The notes under the pieces were generated by a model, which saw nothing but the letters and a program-made list of their open reading frames with translations, was not told the origin of the DNA and did not search any database. 64,000 bases of DNA, from contig JAQFVV010012668.1 of the NCBI GenBank assembly GCA_028023455.1, forward strand, positions 434,001 to 498,000, read 5' to 3'. The stretch is from Epiperipatus broadwayi (lineage: Eukaryota; Onychophora; Udeonychophora; Euonychophora; Peripatidae). Numbering within the stretch: position 1 is the stretch's first letter; each line of letters starts with the position of its first letter. This document shows positions 33,991 to 45,640 of the stretch, piece after piece. A program made the position numbers and the translations under genes.

Positions 33991-35975
33991 AGTCTTTCAG
34001 ACCATACAAAAACTATAAGACTTTTGAACAAAGCCACAACACCAGAATGGATATTCTCAGAAGCATATATCCTTCTAAATAAAATACAAGTACTTACTTT
34101 GCCGCCTGTGCAAGAATGGTCTGCTTTCGTAGGAATCTTGAGCACCCTCATTAATTTTCACACAAAAAGATCCAAGGGACCAAATCAACTTCTAAAAGAA
34201 CTTGATTCAATTAGTAATAGACTATGTTCACTACCCCTCTCAAGCACCAAAATTCAAGAAATACTGGAATTAAAAACTCAATATCATGAAAAACAAAAAA
34301 GCTCTAGCTCAATACATTGCTACAAAAAGGTCCAAAATCTTTTTGGCAAATAGTCATAACTGGACTAGAAGCTACATTCAATGGGCACTTGGATCAGCTG
34401 CTAGACCAACATTGTCTATGATTATCATTAACAGCAAGTGCTATAGTGGACCAGAAATGTTGGAGAGAATTCATTCACACTTCAAAACAGTTGCAAAACA
34501 ATACTTTTCAAACAGAAAACATATGGAATTATACCACAACCAATCACAATCATAACATAAATGAAGCCCAAGTATTGCAAAAGCTACAGGCATTTCCTGA
34601 AAACACTCATCCTGGCCTTCAGACAATTCCTAAATTTGTACTATTACTTCTTAGTCACTACACTATTCCCATAGTCAAGAAGATGATTGACGTGCTGGCC
34701 AAAGACTTTCAGAACATTCCAGATTTGTACCTAGTGGCACTGGTCCCTTTTCTTAAAAAACAAGAAAATCCATCTAGTCTCAACAATCTATGACCTATTT
34801 CCATGATACCATTGCTAATTAAGACAATCAAATCCTTAATCAAGGACCGGATTCAACCCCAACTTTACTCACATATTTCATCTTTTCAATTTGCCTGAAA
34901 AGGATCATCCACTATTGATGCAGTTCAGCACTTTCTTTTACTAACTGATCACATCAGACAAACCAATAAGTCAAGGCCACCGGTCGTACAACTGGACTTC
35001 TCAGCATTTGACTCAGTAATCTCCATACTGTTCCAGATAATGCGGGAATATCAGGTGCCTGATGTGTACATCAGAATAATAGCAAACCTTTTACTAAATT
35101 GTTCCATATTTACTTCTTTACATGGAAGGTTGTTTACAGGTTTTAGACCTCATATCTTGATTCCACAGGGTTCTCCCCTAGCATCAATATGTTTTATAAC
35201 TTACATCAACCCCATGCTCAAGGACAAAGAGAATATCTTGTGAGACATTTATGTTCCCACCATCAAAAAACAAATCAACCATATCTCCTATGTGGACGAT
35301 GTTAATGTTACCATTTTTCTTCCCAGTGAAGCTCATCTTCCAACACTTTTCACAATTATTGACAAGCATGCCAAAATATTAAACTTCCAAATTAACAATA
35401 GTAAATCTTCCATCTGGAGAATTAAAACAGGAACAACAATTCCATCCAGGTTCACAGCCAAGCCACAGCCTTTCTTAGGATTCCCCATGGCAAAAACAAA
35501 AATTATCATGACTAGAGAAATTCAATCCTTCAAAAAACCAATTCCTGGTAAAATCACATTCCTTAACTATCTACCAATCACCAAGTTTACTAAAATCTTT
35601 GGTAAACAAATAGGCTCATTATGCACTAAGCTATTGTGGAAAAGGAAGATTGTGGCCATAAGCTTGGCAAAGGCCCAAATGCCTAGAGAACTGAATGGTC
35701 TTGGTCTACACTCGGTTGCTACATTATACTTGCAAAAATCACTAAATCTGCTACACAACTATTCATTGGAAATGGACTACACCAATTTAATCCAAGAATT
35801 TCAACCTACTGACACGCCACCTCCCCATAGTAAAGGATGGTTGACTGACATCTGGACGCATGTCAATGGCTGTATAAACTTAATTCCAAACATCTTCAAT
35901 AAAAAAAAATCCTATTGGGAAACATATAGGCTAAAGAAAGATTGTCCCTCAGCTCTCCATAATGCTCTTGGATGA
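33991..35975 (+). pseudogene. LINE ORF2 reverse transcriptase domain (broken)
   Basis: Copies element RNA at the nicked target. After a 140-residue linker frame (33,931-34,353) the RT follows mainly in one frame from 34,446. Landmarks: LVALVPFLKKQ with NNL then a TGA and PIS where the family has RPIS (34,791). QFA then TGA and KGSST where the fingers region has an R-K-G-ST pattern (34,896). LDFSAFDSV holds the motif A Asp (near 34,996). IPQGSPLAS is motif B (35,160-35,187). SYVDDVNV is the catalytic box, with Tyr-Val-Asp-Asp at about 35,289-35,300. FLGFPM comes later. LLWKRKIVAISLAKAQMP and ELNGLGLHS lie in the thumb and connection region. The catalytic Asp residues survive. Stops at 34,791, 34,896, 35,241 and 35,973 are all TGA. 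Confidence 0.85.
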
Positions 35976-35987
35976 AACAACAAATTA

Positions 35988-36866
35988 TTGATCAAAAAAG
36001 CCAAATACTGGTTTCTGGAATTCAAATTTATTGATTTTCTTTTGAAATTAAACCTCTCATCACTACCCACTAATCAGTTCCTTGTAATGAAAAGGGGTTT
36101 TAACAAAATTAGCTCTCAATATCAACTCTGTCAGAGGGATGAGGAAACAATTCAACACATTTTCCTAGATTGTCCATCTCTCAGCATTCTCAGGTCTTTC
36201 ATTGATGAAAAGATAAAATGCTGTTCTACAGACACATTCTTAATCCAGCAAGCAATTAAATCTGGCAATTTCGCTAACATTAGATAAGCAATTTTCCTAT
36301 CCTTTGCCATCTGGCTAATGAGATGCAGTTTTGTTCTAGGCAACGCAAACACCAGCAACCTTCAAGCATTTAAAACACTCATCAAGGGTAATCTCATCAG
36401 AGATAAAATGCTTGCTCTGGATTGGCTGCATCAACAAACCTGGGCCGGCACCTCCATGTTAGTTCACTGATTATTGCAAAGATATCAATGATCAAATTTG
36501 AGTCTTGCCTCATCAACGCAATACCAAAATGAGCTCAGACATACATGAGAACTCTACCAGACTATCTAATGACTACCAATTAGCGGATTGATCACACCAT
36601 CTACCTCAACAGTAAAAGTTAACATATTTAATCATGAACTGAATGGCTTAACTTATAAGTTAGTGATGGACAGATCTCAGGATGCTTGGGCTCAGACTGA
36701 TGGATTGGGAGCGATCACTGACCATGCCAGCATTCTCCCAGCCCGATTGGTCTCTGCTTCGCATCTTGATTTTAAACTTATACTTATTATGGATTTTGAT
36801 ATGCCTTTCAATGCTCAAAGAGGCATGCATAATTGTTCAACTGGGAAAAAGTATGGTCCAATCTAG
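35988..36866 (+). pseudogene. LINE ORF2 C-terminal Cys/His domain and tail (broken)
   Basis: At 35,988-36,287 FIDFLLKLNLSSLP leads to LCQRDEETIQHIFLDCPSL, the C---EET--H-F--C pattern of the zinc-ribbon-like domain at the C terminus of many LINE polymerases, which helps in target recognition. A stop at 36,285 is followed by continued coding-like sequence (FAIWLMRCSFVLGNA) and a 92-residue frame at 36,588-36,866. In it KLVMDRSQDAW...GLGAI vaguely resembles the start of an RNase H fold. That resemblance is weak and I do not rely on it. Confidence 0.65.
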
Positions 36867-37008
36867 AATTCTACTGAAGCATTGATCCAACAATCATGTA
36901 TGTATTCACTTCTCATTTAGCTATGGACATTGCTTGGTATTCATGTAATCATCATTGTATAAAGTTGTATCAATTGTTTAAATAAATCATTATTTTTTTT
37001 AAAAAAAA
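36867..37008 (+). other. LINE 3' untranslated region and poly(A) tail
   Basis: Short AT-rich trailer with AATAAA at 36,981-36,986, a T8 run and then at least eight A residues before the downstream target-site duplication. Confidence 0.8.
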
Positions 37009-37020
37009 AAAACTGAACAA
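37009..37020. repeat. 3' target-site duplication of the LINE
   Basis: AAAACTGAACAA, identical to 30,986-30,997. Its initial A residues merge with the poly(A) tail. Confidence 0.85.
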
Positions 37021-37329
37021 AAAACACCAGCAGTATCTATATAAACATTTCAATAGAACATAATGCAATATTTATATATTTTTTCATTTTAAATACAATC
37101 TTTAAAGTTATCAAAGTGAATAGGCTAACTGTATGAAAAAAAATTTGTTAAAAGTATTTTGCAACAATAGGTCTAACATTCTAATTTGCTAATTTAGTTC
37201 ATTACCTGAATGGCTATCAAATGAAAAAACTTTGCAGAAATATAATTTATATGATAATTTTGGAATGGCCATCATGTTAGCCAGCCAGTTTTATATAATA
37301 GTTCCTGTATTCTTTATAATTCTTATTTT

Positions 37330-38170
37330 AAAGGTATTTTATTGATTATTCAAACGATTACATTTTTTTCTTGGTAGACATTCAAAGTATATAGAGATTA
37401 CAATCTATTTATAATAGCACAAAATTCTTCTTCTGTCATTTTAAAGATATTATAATATTAGTGACTCATATGCTCTCTCATTAGGGACCCTCTCTTGAAA
37501 AATATATTTATGTCTTCTTTGGTTATAGTTGTACATAATGGTTCTTGCCCTGATGTCAGCAAAAAATCCCTTTGAATATGAGATAAACAATGATTCTCAT
37601 ATTAGTAATTAAATTGTTAAATAGCCTAGGAATTTCAGTATAAATGCTATCAAAACAAGCACATTCAAAAAACAAGTAAATTTGGTTTTCCATATTTCCA
37701 TGGCATAGCCAGCATTTAATCTTTAACATTCCTATAATTTCCTTTAAATCTGAAGAAATTCAATTTAGGTAGAGAATCTAGGTTTAATTTGATTAGGAAA
37801 TCAAAGATTTTTAGTTCAAGTAACCAAAATCAAAATTTTCTAATAAGTTGCCTGTTATTCAACTTTAGTTCCGTTTCCCCCACAATATTTTTTGACTGTT
37901 GATGCGTAATTTCATATACAACCTAGTATTTAAATTTATTCATAAGTAAACAAAAGGAGAAACTTGGAATTGTATGTAATGGAGACATTTGTTTTTAAAA
38001 ATATTCAACAAGGGGGAGGGGTATCCATAGGTATTATTTTTCCACAAGAGCAAATTAAATTCACAGTTATTTTGCATTTTAAATATATTAATAGATGAAG
38101 CCATAAGTCATTTTTCAATAATGATCATTGAAGATGCCTTAGACAGAATGATGACAAGTGACACCCCAGA
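37330..38170 (-). mobile_element. LINE fragment, same family as 30,998-37,008
   Basis: On the minus strand, ELKLNNRQLIRKF...LELKIFDFLIKLNLDSLP aligns with NNKLLIKKAKYWFLEFKFID and FLLKLNLSSLP of the full-length copy. It is followed by CWLCHGNMENQIYLFFECAC in the place of the Cys/His motif. Upstream (37,950-38,170) MASSINIFKMQNN is a weaker match to the GLGLHS region. The fragment is a 5'-truncated relative, older and more diverged, lying only about 300 bp from the 3' end of the full-length copy in the opposite orientation. Confidence 0.7.
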
Positions 38171-38282
38171 AAAGTTTTCTATTAGAACTCATTAAAAACT
38201 ATAGTAAGTAATATAAAAGTTTCTGTTTGGGCTTATTCTTTTATGGAAAACAAATGATTATTTACTAATCATCTCAGTCCAT

Positions 38283-38283
38283 A

Positions 38284-38329
<46 letters not shown>
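38283..38329. repeat. (AAT)n microsatellite
   Basis: About 15 uninterrupted AAT units. Confidence 0.9.
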
Positions 38330-39824
38330 GTTAATTGTTTAGGTCATGTGACATGTGAACACTATAGTGTTCAGTCATTCTGAATAGATTTTTTTTTGCT
38401 ATTATATTATTCAACTGAGAATCATTCTTGAACGTTATTATATTATTATTGTGCAAATTCACTGCCACTACTAAGTCTTCTCTTATTAAATAATTAGACT
38501 CCAAAATCTGATTGTCTGGATTAATACCTTTATATAAGTAGGCTACTATTAATGCAGTTCTTATAATTACTGCACCATAGTTGTTTTCATTATCAGAGAT
38601 TTATTAAGAGTTTCTGATTTAGATAACAAAAAATTAAAAAAATCTCTGGAAACTTCCATTTTCCCTTTCACTTTGATGCTAGAATTTTATTGGATCGTGT
38701 GAACAATTAATCATATAATTATATAGATTAATTTTATGATTAGCATCCAGACAGATTCTGAATTAAATGAATTTTTGCTTATTATCGACAAATAATATTT
38801 CATAATATTATTTTACAATGAATAACAGTTTTAACAAAAATAATACTTTTTTTTTTTTAATTAAGATGAGAAATCTAAACCCTAGCCACAATTATAATTA
38901 ATCAGACTGGTTAAAATTTATCAATGTTTCCACAATCGCATAATATTTTTTTTCTAACTTAAATAATAATAATAATTTAAAATTTTTGCTAAATTACTTT
39001 TGACATTTTACCAAACATTTTAAGAAAAAAAAATTTGCCCTATTAATTTATGTTTAATTTCTTTCAGTAAATACATTTAATATGTTCTTAACATCAAAAG
39101 ACTTGTGTTTTGTATAAGAATATTTTTAAGTTGATTAAATCAAGATAAAAGTTTAATCTTAGTGCTCATATTTCATCCAGCTTTTGGGAGAGAAGTTGTG
39201 TTTAACTGTATAATTACACTAGTCTTGTTAAATGACAATCTTTTTACACCTGTCTGCCGGTGATGCCAAATAATTTGATTGACAGGTTTAGGTCAGGGTC
39301 ACACCTACACAATCAACAAAAAATCAAAAATCCCACAGCGAAAATGACACTTAAAAGAAAGTAATTAACAATTGTTTGTTCTTTTTAAATTAAAAAAAAA
39401 AAAAAAGCCATATTTTCGAAATTAAAGAGAGAGAGAGAGAAAAAACTCTTATTATTATTTTTTTTGTATGTTTGTAAACACTAACAGACCAAGGCTTAAG
39501 TAAAAAACAAAACAGGCACGAACTATTTCTTTATATTATTTCTAGATTATAGTACTTGGAGAATTTCTGAATGCAAACAAGATATAGCTCCACTGGTCAT
39601 AAAACAATTCATCACAACACATGTACGTTTATAACAAGTTTTTTTACGTAAATACAACAGTGTTCAATTGGAAGTCATTTAGCGTTCTTGATTTTACTCC
39701 CAGCCAAAATGTTTAAAGGATTTTTTTTATTTAAAAAAACAAAAAACAAAAACAAATTTATAAACAAGTTTAATTCAGTTTTATTAAGATTACAATTCAA
39801 AAATTAAAAAAGAATAGGGTTATA
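38330..39824. other. AT-rich spacer
   Basis: No gene seen. Includes a small hairpin with ACCTGTC/GACAGGT arms (about 39,248-39,287) in a less AT-rich patch and a short (GA)n run near 39,427. Confidence 0.5.
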
Positions 39825-40045
39825 TGAAATCGTGAAAGTAAAAAAGAAAAGTGAAAAGGAATAAAGCAGAAAATGGAGAGTGAGAGAAGAGATGAAATAA
39901 GAACGAGAAAAAACTAAGTAGATATGTGTGTGTTTGAAAAAATATAAAAGAGAAAGACAAAAAGAAAAATAATAAGAATGGAAAGAAATGGTGTTGAGAT
40001 AGTGAAGAGAGAAAATATATATAGAGAAAGACGAAAATAGTTAAT
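39825..40045 (+). repeat. Purine-rich tract (polypurine/polypyrimidine)
   Basis: About 220 bp with nearly all A and G on the plus strand (GAAAG, GAGAGAAG, AAAGACAAAAAG type motifs). At its right end GAAAATAGTTAAT plus CACGTA is repeated within about 30 bp. The 110-residue minus-strand frame at 39,820-40,152 is the Phe/Leu/Ser-rich translation of this tract and is not credible as a gene. Confidence 0.75.
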
Positions 40046-43000
40046 ATTTCACGTAAGAAGAAAATAGTTAATTCTTTCACGTATATTTCCATATTTTTTT
40101 TTATGCAAGGGTCATTTCCGGTTTGTATACTGGATCCCATTATTAGAACCAAAATGCTTTTTGTATATACAATGGATATTCATTTTTTGAGCATTTAATG
40201 GTTAGTTGTTATATTCATAGAGCTCTAATCTTCTCCCACTATTTTATTGGCTAACACAGAGAAAATACTTTTTTTTTAGTTGTATATTTCAATAAATTAG
40301 AAAAATTAATTTTTCACCGATATATAATGCATTTTATATGTCTCAATATAACAGTCTGATGTTTGTTTTATATTTCTCGTACTGAAAGATTTGAAGAATT
40401 TAGACATTTGTTGTACTTCATACATATAATATTTTATGTATATACATATATTTAAATTTTTTCTTCTATATTTTGTAATTGCAATATTTGCTTTCAAATG
40501 TAGATTTCAAATGCACAATGTCTATTTAATACAATGGACATTCTATATCTCTTGTATCGAAAAATTTCATAAAATTAAGCTTTCAATTTTATTATATATA
40601 TTTTAAATATTTTTATTATAAACATTTCATACTAGTAATATTTTAGGATTCTATTTTATATCTTAGATGTTGAAAGATTTAAAATTTTGTACTTTAGAAA
40701 TGTTAGATTGCACATATATGATTTTTTTTTTCTATTAGAAAAAAAAAGACTTTTTTTTTTAAAGTCTAACTTCCATGTACATATATATAATATAAAGCAT
40801 TAAAAAAGTAAGTTTTGCAATGATTAAATAAATTAATATAAGAATATCAAATATTTCTACATATATTACAAATTCTTCATTGTCACTCTTTCTCTGACAT
40901 CTTGCAATGCAAATTTTTAAAATGTTCTATAAAAAACTTTTTTTCTAAAAGATTCAATATAATAGCATAACCAAAACATGCTTAACATTATGCTGAGCCA
41001 TAATTTTCTAATAAAAATAACTAACACTATATCTCTTTATAATAATCTTAATAAAGTCACCTCTCTTACAAACAACTATCTTCAGCAAACTGAAGAATAT
41101 GTTGATTAGCCAGATTATTACAGAACACTCTTTAAAAAAATACCATTATTTTTCATGTTATGATAATAGAGATAACATGCTTCAATTTTATGATAAATTT
41201 GAAAAAAAAAATACAGTCATATATACTGTAAATTCTGATGGAATTATATCACTAAGATGAAATTATCTTTTTTTTTTTTTTACAACAATGCATATAAATC
41301 TGTCTTTCTGTTTAAAAAGCTATTTAAACTTTTACATTCCCAAGGTTATAGCAACCCAAAGTAAATTAAGATTTTTTTTTTCTTTTACGGTTGATAAAAT
41401 ACATGGTTTTTGAAATATCAATTGTAAAACAAACTCTTTCAAATAAAATTAATATTTCAAAATTCTTCCTTTGAATTGACATGAATAATATAACTTCAAC
41501 ATTTCTATAGACAGGAAACAAAAACATGAAGTTATTATCTCTGATTTTAATCAATTCAAATTAAAAATTTATACCTTAAATCCTATCTTATGAAGCTTCT
41601 TGCAAACTAGTCCAAAAACCTGCATCATAAAATAAATAGGGGGGGGGTAATTTAATTTAAAAGAACAAAAAAAGAGAAGCATCTTTATTGTTAAGATATA
41701 TTAAAACCCATCTTTGAATTAGTTCAAGTGTTAGCAACATTATATTTCAGCTATTAAAATGTTAAAAATAGTGGATGTTCTGGAATTAATAAATTCATAA
41801 TTAATTAAAATTTCATTTGATAATTTGTATTAATTCCAGTTTTTCATACTTTGCAAATGAAAGAGAAAAAAAAATTAAAACAGCACATTTGCTCATCTAA
41901 AATAAAATGATAATTAGAAATAATTTATAAAATAAGTATATGTTATTTTTAAAAGTATATATTTCTATTCCTTTAAAATCTAATCTTTTATTAATAAATT
42001 GCTATTTGCATTTTGACCTGTCTAGTTTTAAATATTGTTAAATTAATTTCATTTAGAACTCGTTGGCTTTGCAACATCCTTAACTCTAACCCAAATAAGT
42101 GTGTATAAAATATTTCCTCAAAATGTTTTGAATTATTTACAAATTATTTTTTTAATCAGTTATACTTTGTTCTTCAAACTTTATTATTTTTATGCATGTT
42201 TGGTTACCCAAACTGCAGTGAAGTCACTATCCTTGCTGCTCAATATTTAGATTATCCATTCACCCCCCCCCAAAAAAAAAAAAACAAATAAAAATATTAA
42301 ACTACGTAAATTAATTTTTAAAATATAATTTTTATACATGTATATATTATGTTCTAGTAGACAGCGTTTTGTAGTACCATTAAAGTCACACAGTCTTATT
42401 GTGTGCATATATTTTATTGACCAAGACAATAAAGCCAAGTACTCAAAGCTTTAAGAGTTGATTGTTATTACACACATTTGAAATATCTCATTTAAAATGA
42501 CTACAGAGCATAACTATTAATTGCAGCAACTCTTATAAATGGTGTAAAAATTTATGGAGTTCTTCCTTTAAATGTAATAAATAAATAAATTATTACTTGT
42601 AAAAAATAAAAAATATCAATTTTGAAATAATTAAAAGAGAAAATAATCCAATAGAATTGGAAAAAAAAAAAAAAAATCAAAAAAATATAATACAGTAAAT
42701 TTCATTATTATTATCATTTTTCTTGAGAAAGTATAAATATATACACAGTTTTTATCTATGTAAATACATTGGACTCTCAACTTACTGCATTATTTTAAAT
42801 TTAAAAAAAAAAATTGTTCTTAAGTTGTATAATGTATGTGTGTATATATGTTAAAAACTTGTGTTGCATATATATATGTATATTGAAAGATACGGTATAT
42901 ACATATGTATTGTAAATAACAGTGAACTACTATCCATTAATTTAATGCTAATCACTAGAGATTTTGAAACAAAATATAATGGCTGATGTGGCTCTACTAT

Positions 43001-43639
43001 ATTTGATTTTCTGAATCAACCTTGGCCCTAGTAGGCTAAAATAATTGATATGCTGTAATGGTAATTTAAAAAACCAATTAAGCTCACTGGTAATCAAGAT
43101 AATGCATTTAATTCATATTAGAGTTAATTTACTGGATAATTTTCGGTGTAACAATGCTTATATCACCACATGTATTCTTTTAAAAATGTATTTAACTTAC
43201 TTAGATATTATGATGTCGGACCAAACCTATGACCTATTCACCCCAAAATGTTTAATCTAACATTAGACATTGAAATGAACTGTGATGAAAAAATGATGTC
43301 AGTATACATAAAGCAAATTAGGTAAAAATTCCTGGGTCATCAATTTTAATAATGTAAATTTTCACTTCAACAAAACACAAACTCTAGCACAAGCCTCTTA
43401 CTGCATGCAACTGTATTAAGATATTATGTTTCTAAAGGCACTTTATTAACTCAAAGAAATTTTACATTGTTTGCATTTGTTTTTACATAGGTTTGCATTG
43501 AATTATTTGTTATTATTACATATATTAATTTATGGGATTAGATATGTTTTTGGGGGGCTATTTAACAGGTGTTCCAGAAATGGATGTTTCAATTGAACAA
43601 GCTTTGTCCATTATTTATTAGTTCATTCATTACTTACAA
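40046..43639. other. AT-rich spacer
   Basis: Only low-complexity sequence with A/T runs, a G9 run near 41,640, a C8 run near 42,263 and short frames without motifs. Confidence 0.55.
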
Positions 43640-44480
43640 CATTAATGGCTGTTTTAACAGAGACCAAGTTGCCACATATAAATGCGGACTGGTTATTAGT
43701 CTGTCTCTACTTTGAATGTGTGTTAATTTGTTTTTAAATGTAGATGGGTAGCATCTGGTGTTTTTCCAATCAAGAAAGTGTATCTAGTGCACCAGTATGC
43801 ATATAAGACGAACATGGCTGCTCTAATGCTGGGTATTGATCTTTCCTGGAAAGCAACAAGTATTTGATTGATCATAGGTACCAGACTTTCTGTAAGCATT
43901 ACACATAATCTGGGTTTGGGTTAGAGCCACACACTGTTATATGAGGTGGTGTAGTGTCTCCTCTGCTCAGTGACACAGCTGGGCATAAAAGGGATCAATG
44001 GATAGATACAGTCTCTTATGATATAGAAAATGTGTTGTAAGCATGGAAACTAGATTCATTTTGATTATGAAGTCACAATATTTGGGCTCAAGAGCCCATT
44101 TCTTAAATTCTTTGAGCAATTTTTTGTTGTTAATTTCTAACATAGGAGGGGAAGCATTCACATCAGTTTGAGTGCTGACTAAATCATAGATTTCCCAGTA
44201 TGAATATTTATGTAGAAACCGGATTATGTACTGTGGTTTTGTATTGATAGATAATGATAGTAAAGAATGAGCCTTTTGGAGGCAGCCTATCTATTGGAGT
44301 GACTTTGACCAATTGTTTGAAAATAGGGAATTTTGCAACTGTGGTGACTATTAGGTTTCTCAGCTTTTGCAAGTGGAAGATGTTAATGCTATGTAAGCCA
44401 AGGCCGTTTTGATCAGGGGTTTGTTGAGGTTTTAGTTGAGATCGCTACAGTTTTTTTAGACCAGAGTAGTTTATTATATA
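43640..44480 (-). mobile_element. LINE fragment, same family as 30,998-37,008
   Basis: On the minus strand KLLWSKKTVAIS and NGLGLHSINIFHLQKLRNL (near 44,370-44,460) match KLLWKRKIVAIS and NGLGLHSVATLYLQKSLNL of the full-length copy. A 64-residue frame (43,967-44,161) reads NNKKLLKEFKKWALEPKYCD and then FIIKMNLVSMLTTHF. The Cys/His motif follows as AQLCH, a TGA, then AEETLHHLI, and then AAMFVLYAYWC, which matches the segment after the stop at 36,285. It covers the C-terminal third of ORF2 and is 5'-truncated and broken. Confidence 0.75.
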
Positions 44481-45640
44481 TGGCTTTAATTTTTGAGATA
44501 AATACTTATATTTCATCATTAAACTGCATTACATTTTAATGCACAGAATAATCTAAATAAAACAATCAATTAATGATATGTCATTTAAAGGCGCAAATAA
44601 AAGACTGAGTTTTGTTCCGGAACCTTTACTCAATGAGTGATCACCATGCAGGACTACAGATTGATATAAAATATTTAAGTTTGAAATGTAACAATGAAGT
44701 TGAGCTTCTAAAATAAATTAGGGATGGTAGGTAGTGTTGTGCCAAATTATTTTAGAATAGTTATCATTGTTTGTTGCCTATTAACTTTAATATATACATA
44801 TTTCTTCTATCTAAATATATTTATTACAAATTAACACAAAGCTAATTCTAAATTGTCTAAGAATAAATATTTATAAGTAGTGCAATTATTGTGATAAGTA
44901 TCACTTTTCATTATCCACTAACTAATGAATAAAGAAATAAAAAGTTAATAATGAAAAAAAAAAATTGGTAGTGATTCGCAATAGAATTTTAATTCAAATA
45001 TTGATTTTCTTAAAATAATCCTTTAATAACTAGACTTACTTAACAAGCTGTATTTCAAAGTTTTTTTTTTTTTGGAAAGTATTTTAGTGACTGGGTAAAA
45101 TAATAATAATTACTTCCTAAACTGACCAAGTGATAGATAAAAGTTTTAAATTTACTAACAATAGCTTGATTACCCTATTACTAAAACAGGGATAATGGAG
45201 ACCATTTGATTAAAAAGAGTTGGATGTCTGAAAACTATAAATTTGAAAAAAAAAAAAATCAACTTCTCCTTCCCCTATTTCCTTTTACAGTTTCATTGAT
45301 TCTAATTAACAATTAGTCTCTTCATATTTATAACAATTAAAAGAGTATATATAATATTGACCCCCCCCCCCCAACAAACTATTAATTAAAACAATATACC
45401 AAAAGTTTACAAAATTAAAAATGCTTATTATAAAGAGAATATAATATCATTAACGTAACTTCTTATAACCCAACAATTTCTAGCATCCAAACTAAATTAT
45501 GAAAGGGGATAGGGAGCTTTAAATTTTTACTTTAAAAAATTTATTATATAAAAAAAAAAGATCAGGGAATTGATTAATAAATTTTATTTTATTTTTTTAA
45601 TTATATAATGCAAAAAATATAGAAGATTTTAATATATAAT
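44481..45640. other. AT-rich spacer
   Basis: No gene recognised. Contains a C12 run at about 45,361-45,372. Confidence 0.5.

Larger units (their letters stand above)
30998..37008 (+). mobile_element. Full-length but inactive LINE (about 6.0 kb)
   Basis: A non-LTR retrotransposon with complete ends: identical 12-bp duplications, a 5' leader starting CACTCCCCCTGGTGG, ORF1 (31,262-32,992), ORF2 (33,140-36,866), a short 3' UTR with AATAAA at 36,981 and an A10 tail at 37,001-37,010. ORF1 with an RRM-like segment and CCHC knuckles plus APE endonuclease and RT in ORF2 is the layout of L1/Tx1- or Jockey-group LINEs. Clade choice is inference, with Tx1/L1-like favoured by the GLGLHS motif and the C-terminal Cys/His motif. 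Each ORF carries several stops and frameshifts, so the copy is dead. Two more minus-strand fragments of the same family occur at 37.3-38.2 and 43.6-44.5 kb. Confidence 0.85.

Noticed and set aside
33903-34151. Minus-strand frame of 82 residues
   Set aside because: Shadow of LINE ORF2, which has family motifs on the plus strand.
34791-35975. Reassigned TGA codon in a working LINE
   Set aside because: The same ORF also has TAA/TAG stops and frameshifts (endonuclease and ORF1), so decay explains it better than recoding.
36588-36866. RNase H domain at the end of LINE ORF2
   Set aside because: Only a vague match around GLGAI; catalytic residue order cannot be followed, so not annotated as a domain.
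39820-40152. 110-residue minus-strand frame with membrane-like composition
   Set aside because: It is the Phe/Leu/Ser-rich translation of a polypyrimidine strand; hydrophobicity is a composition artefact.
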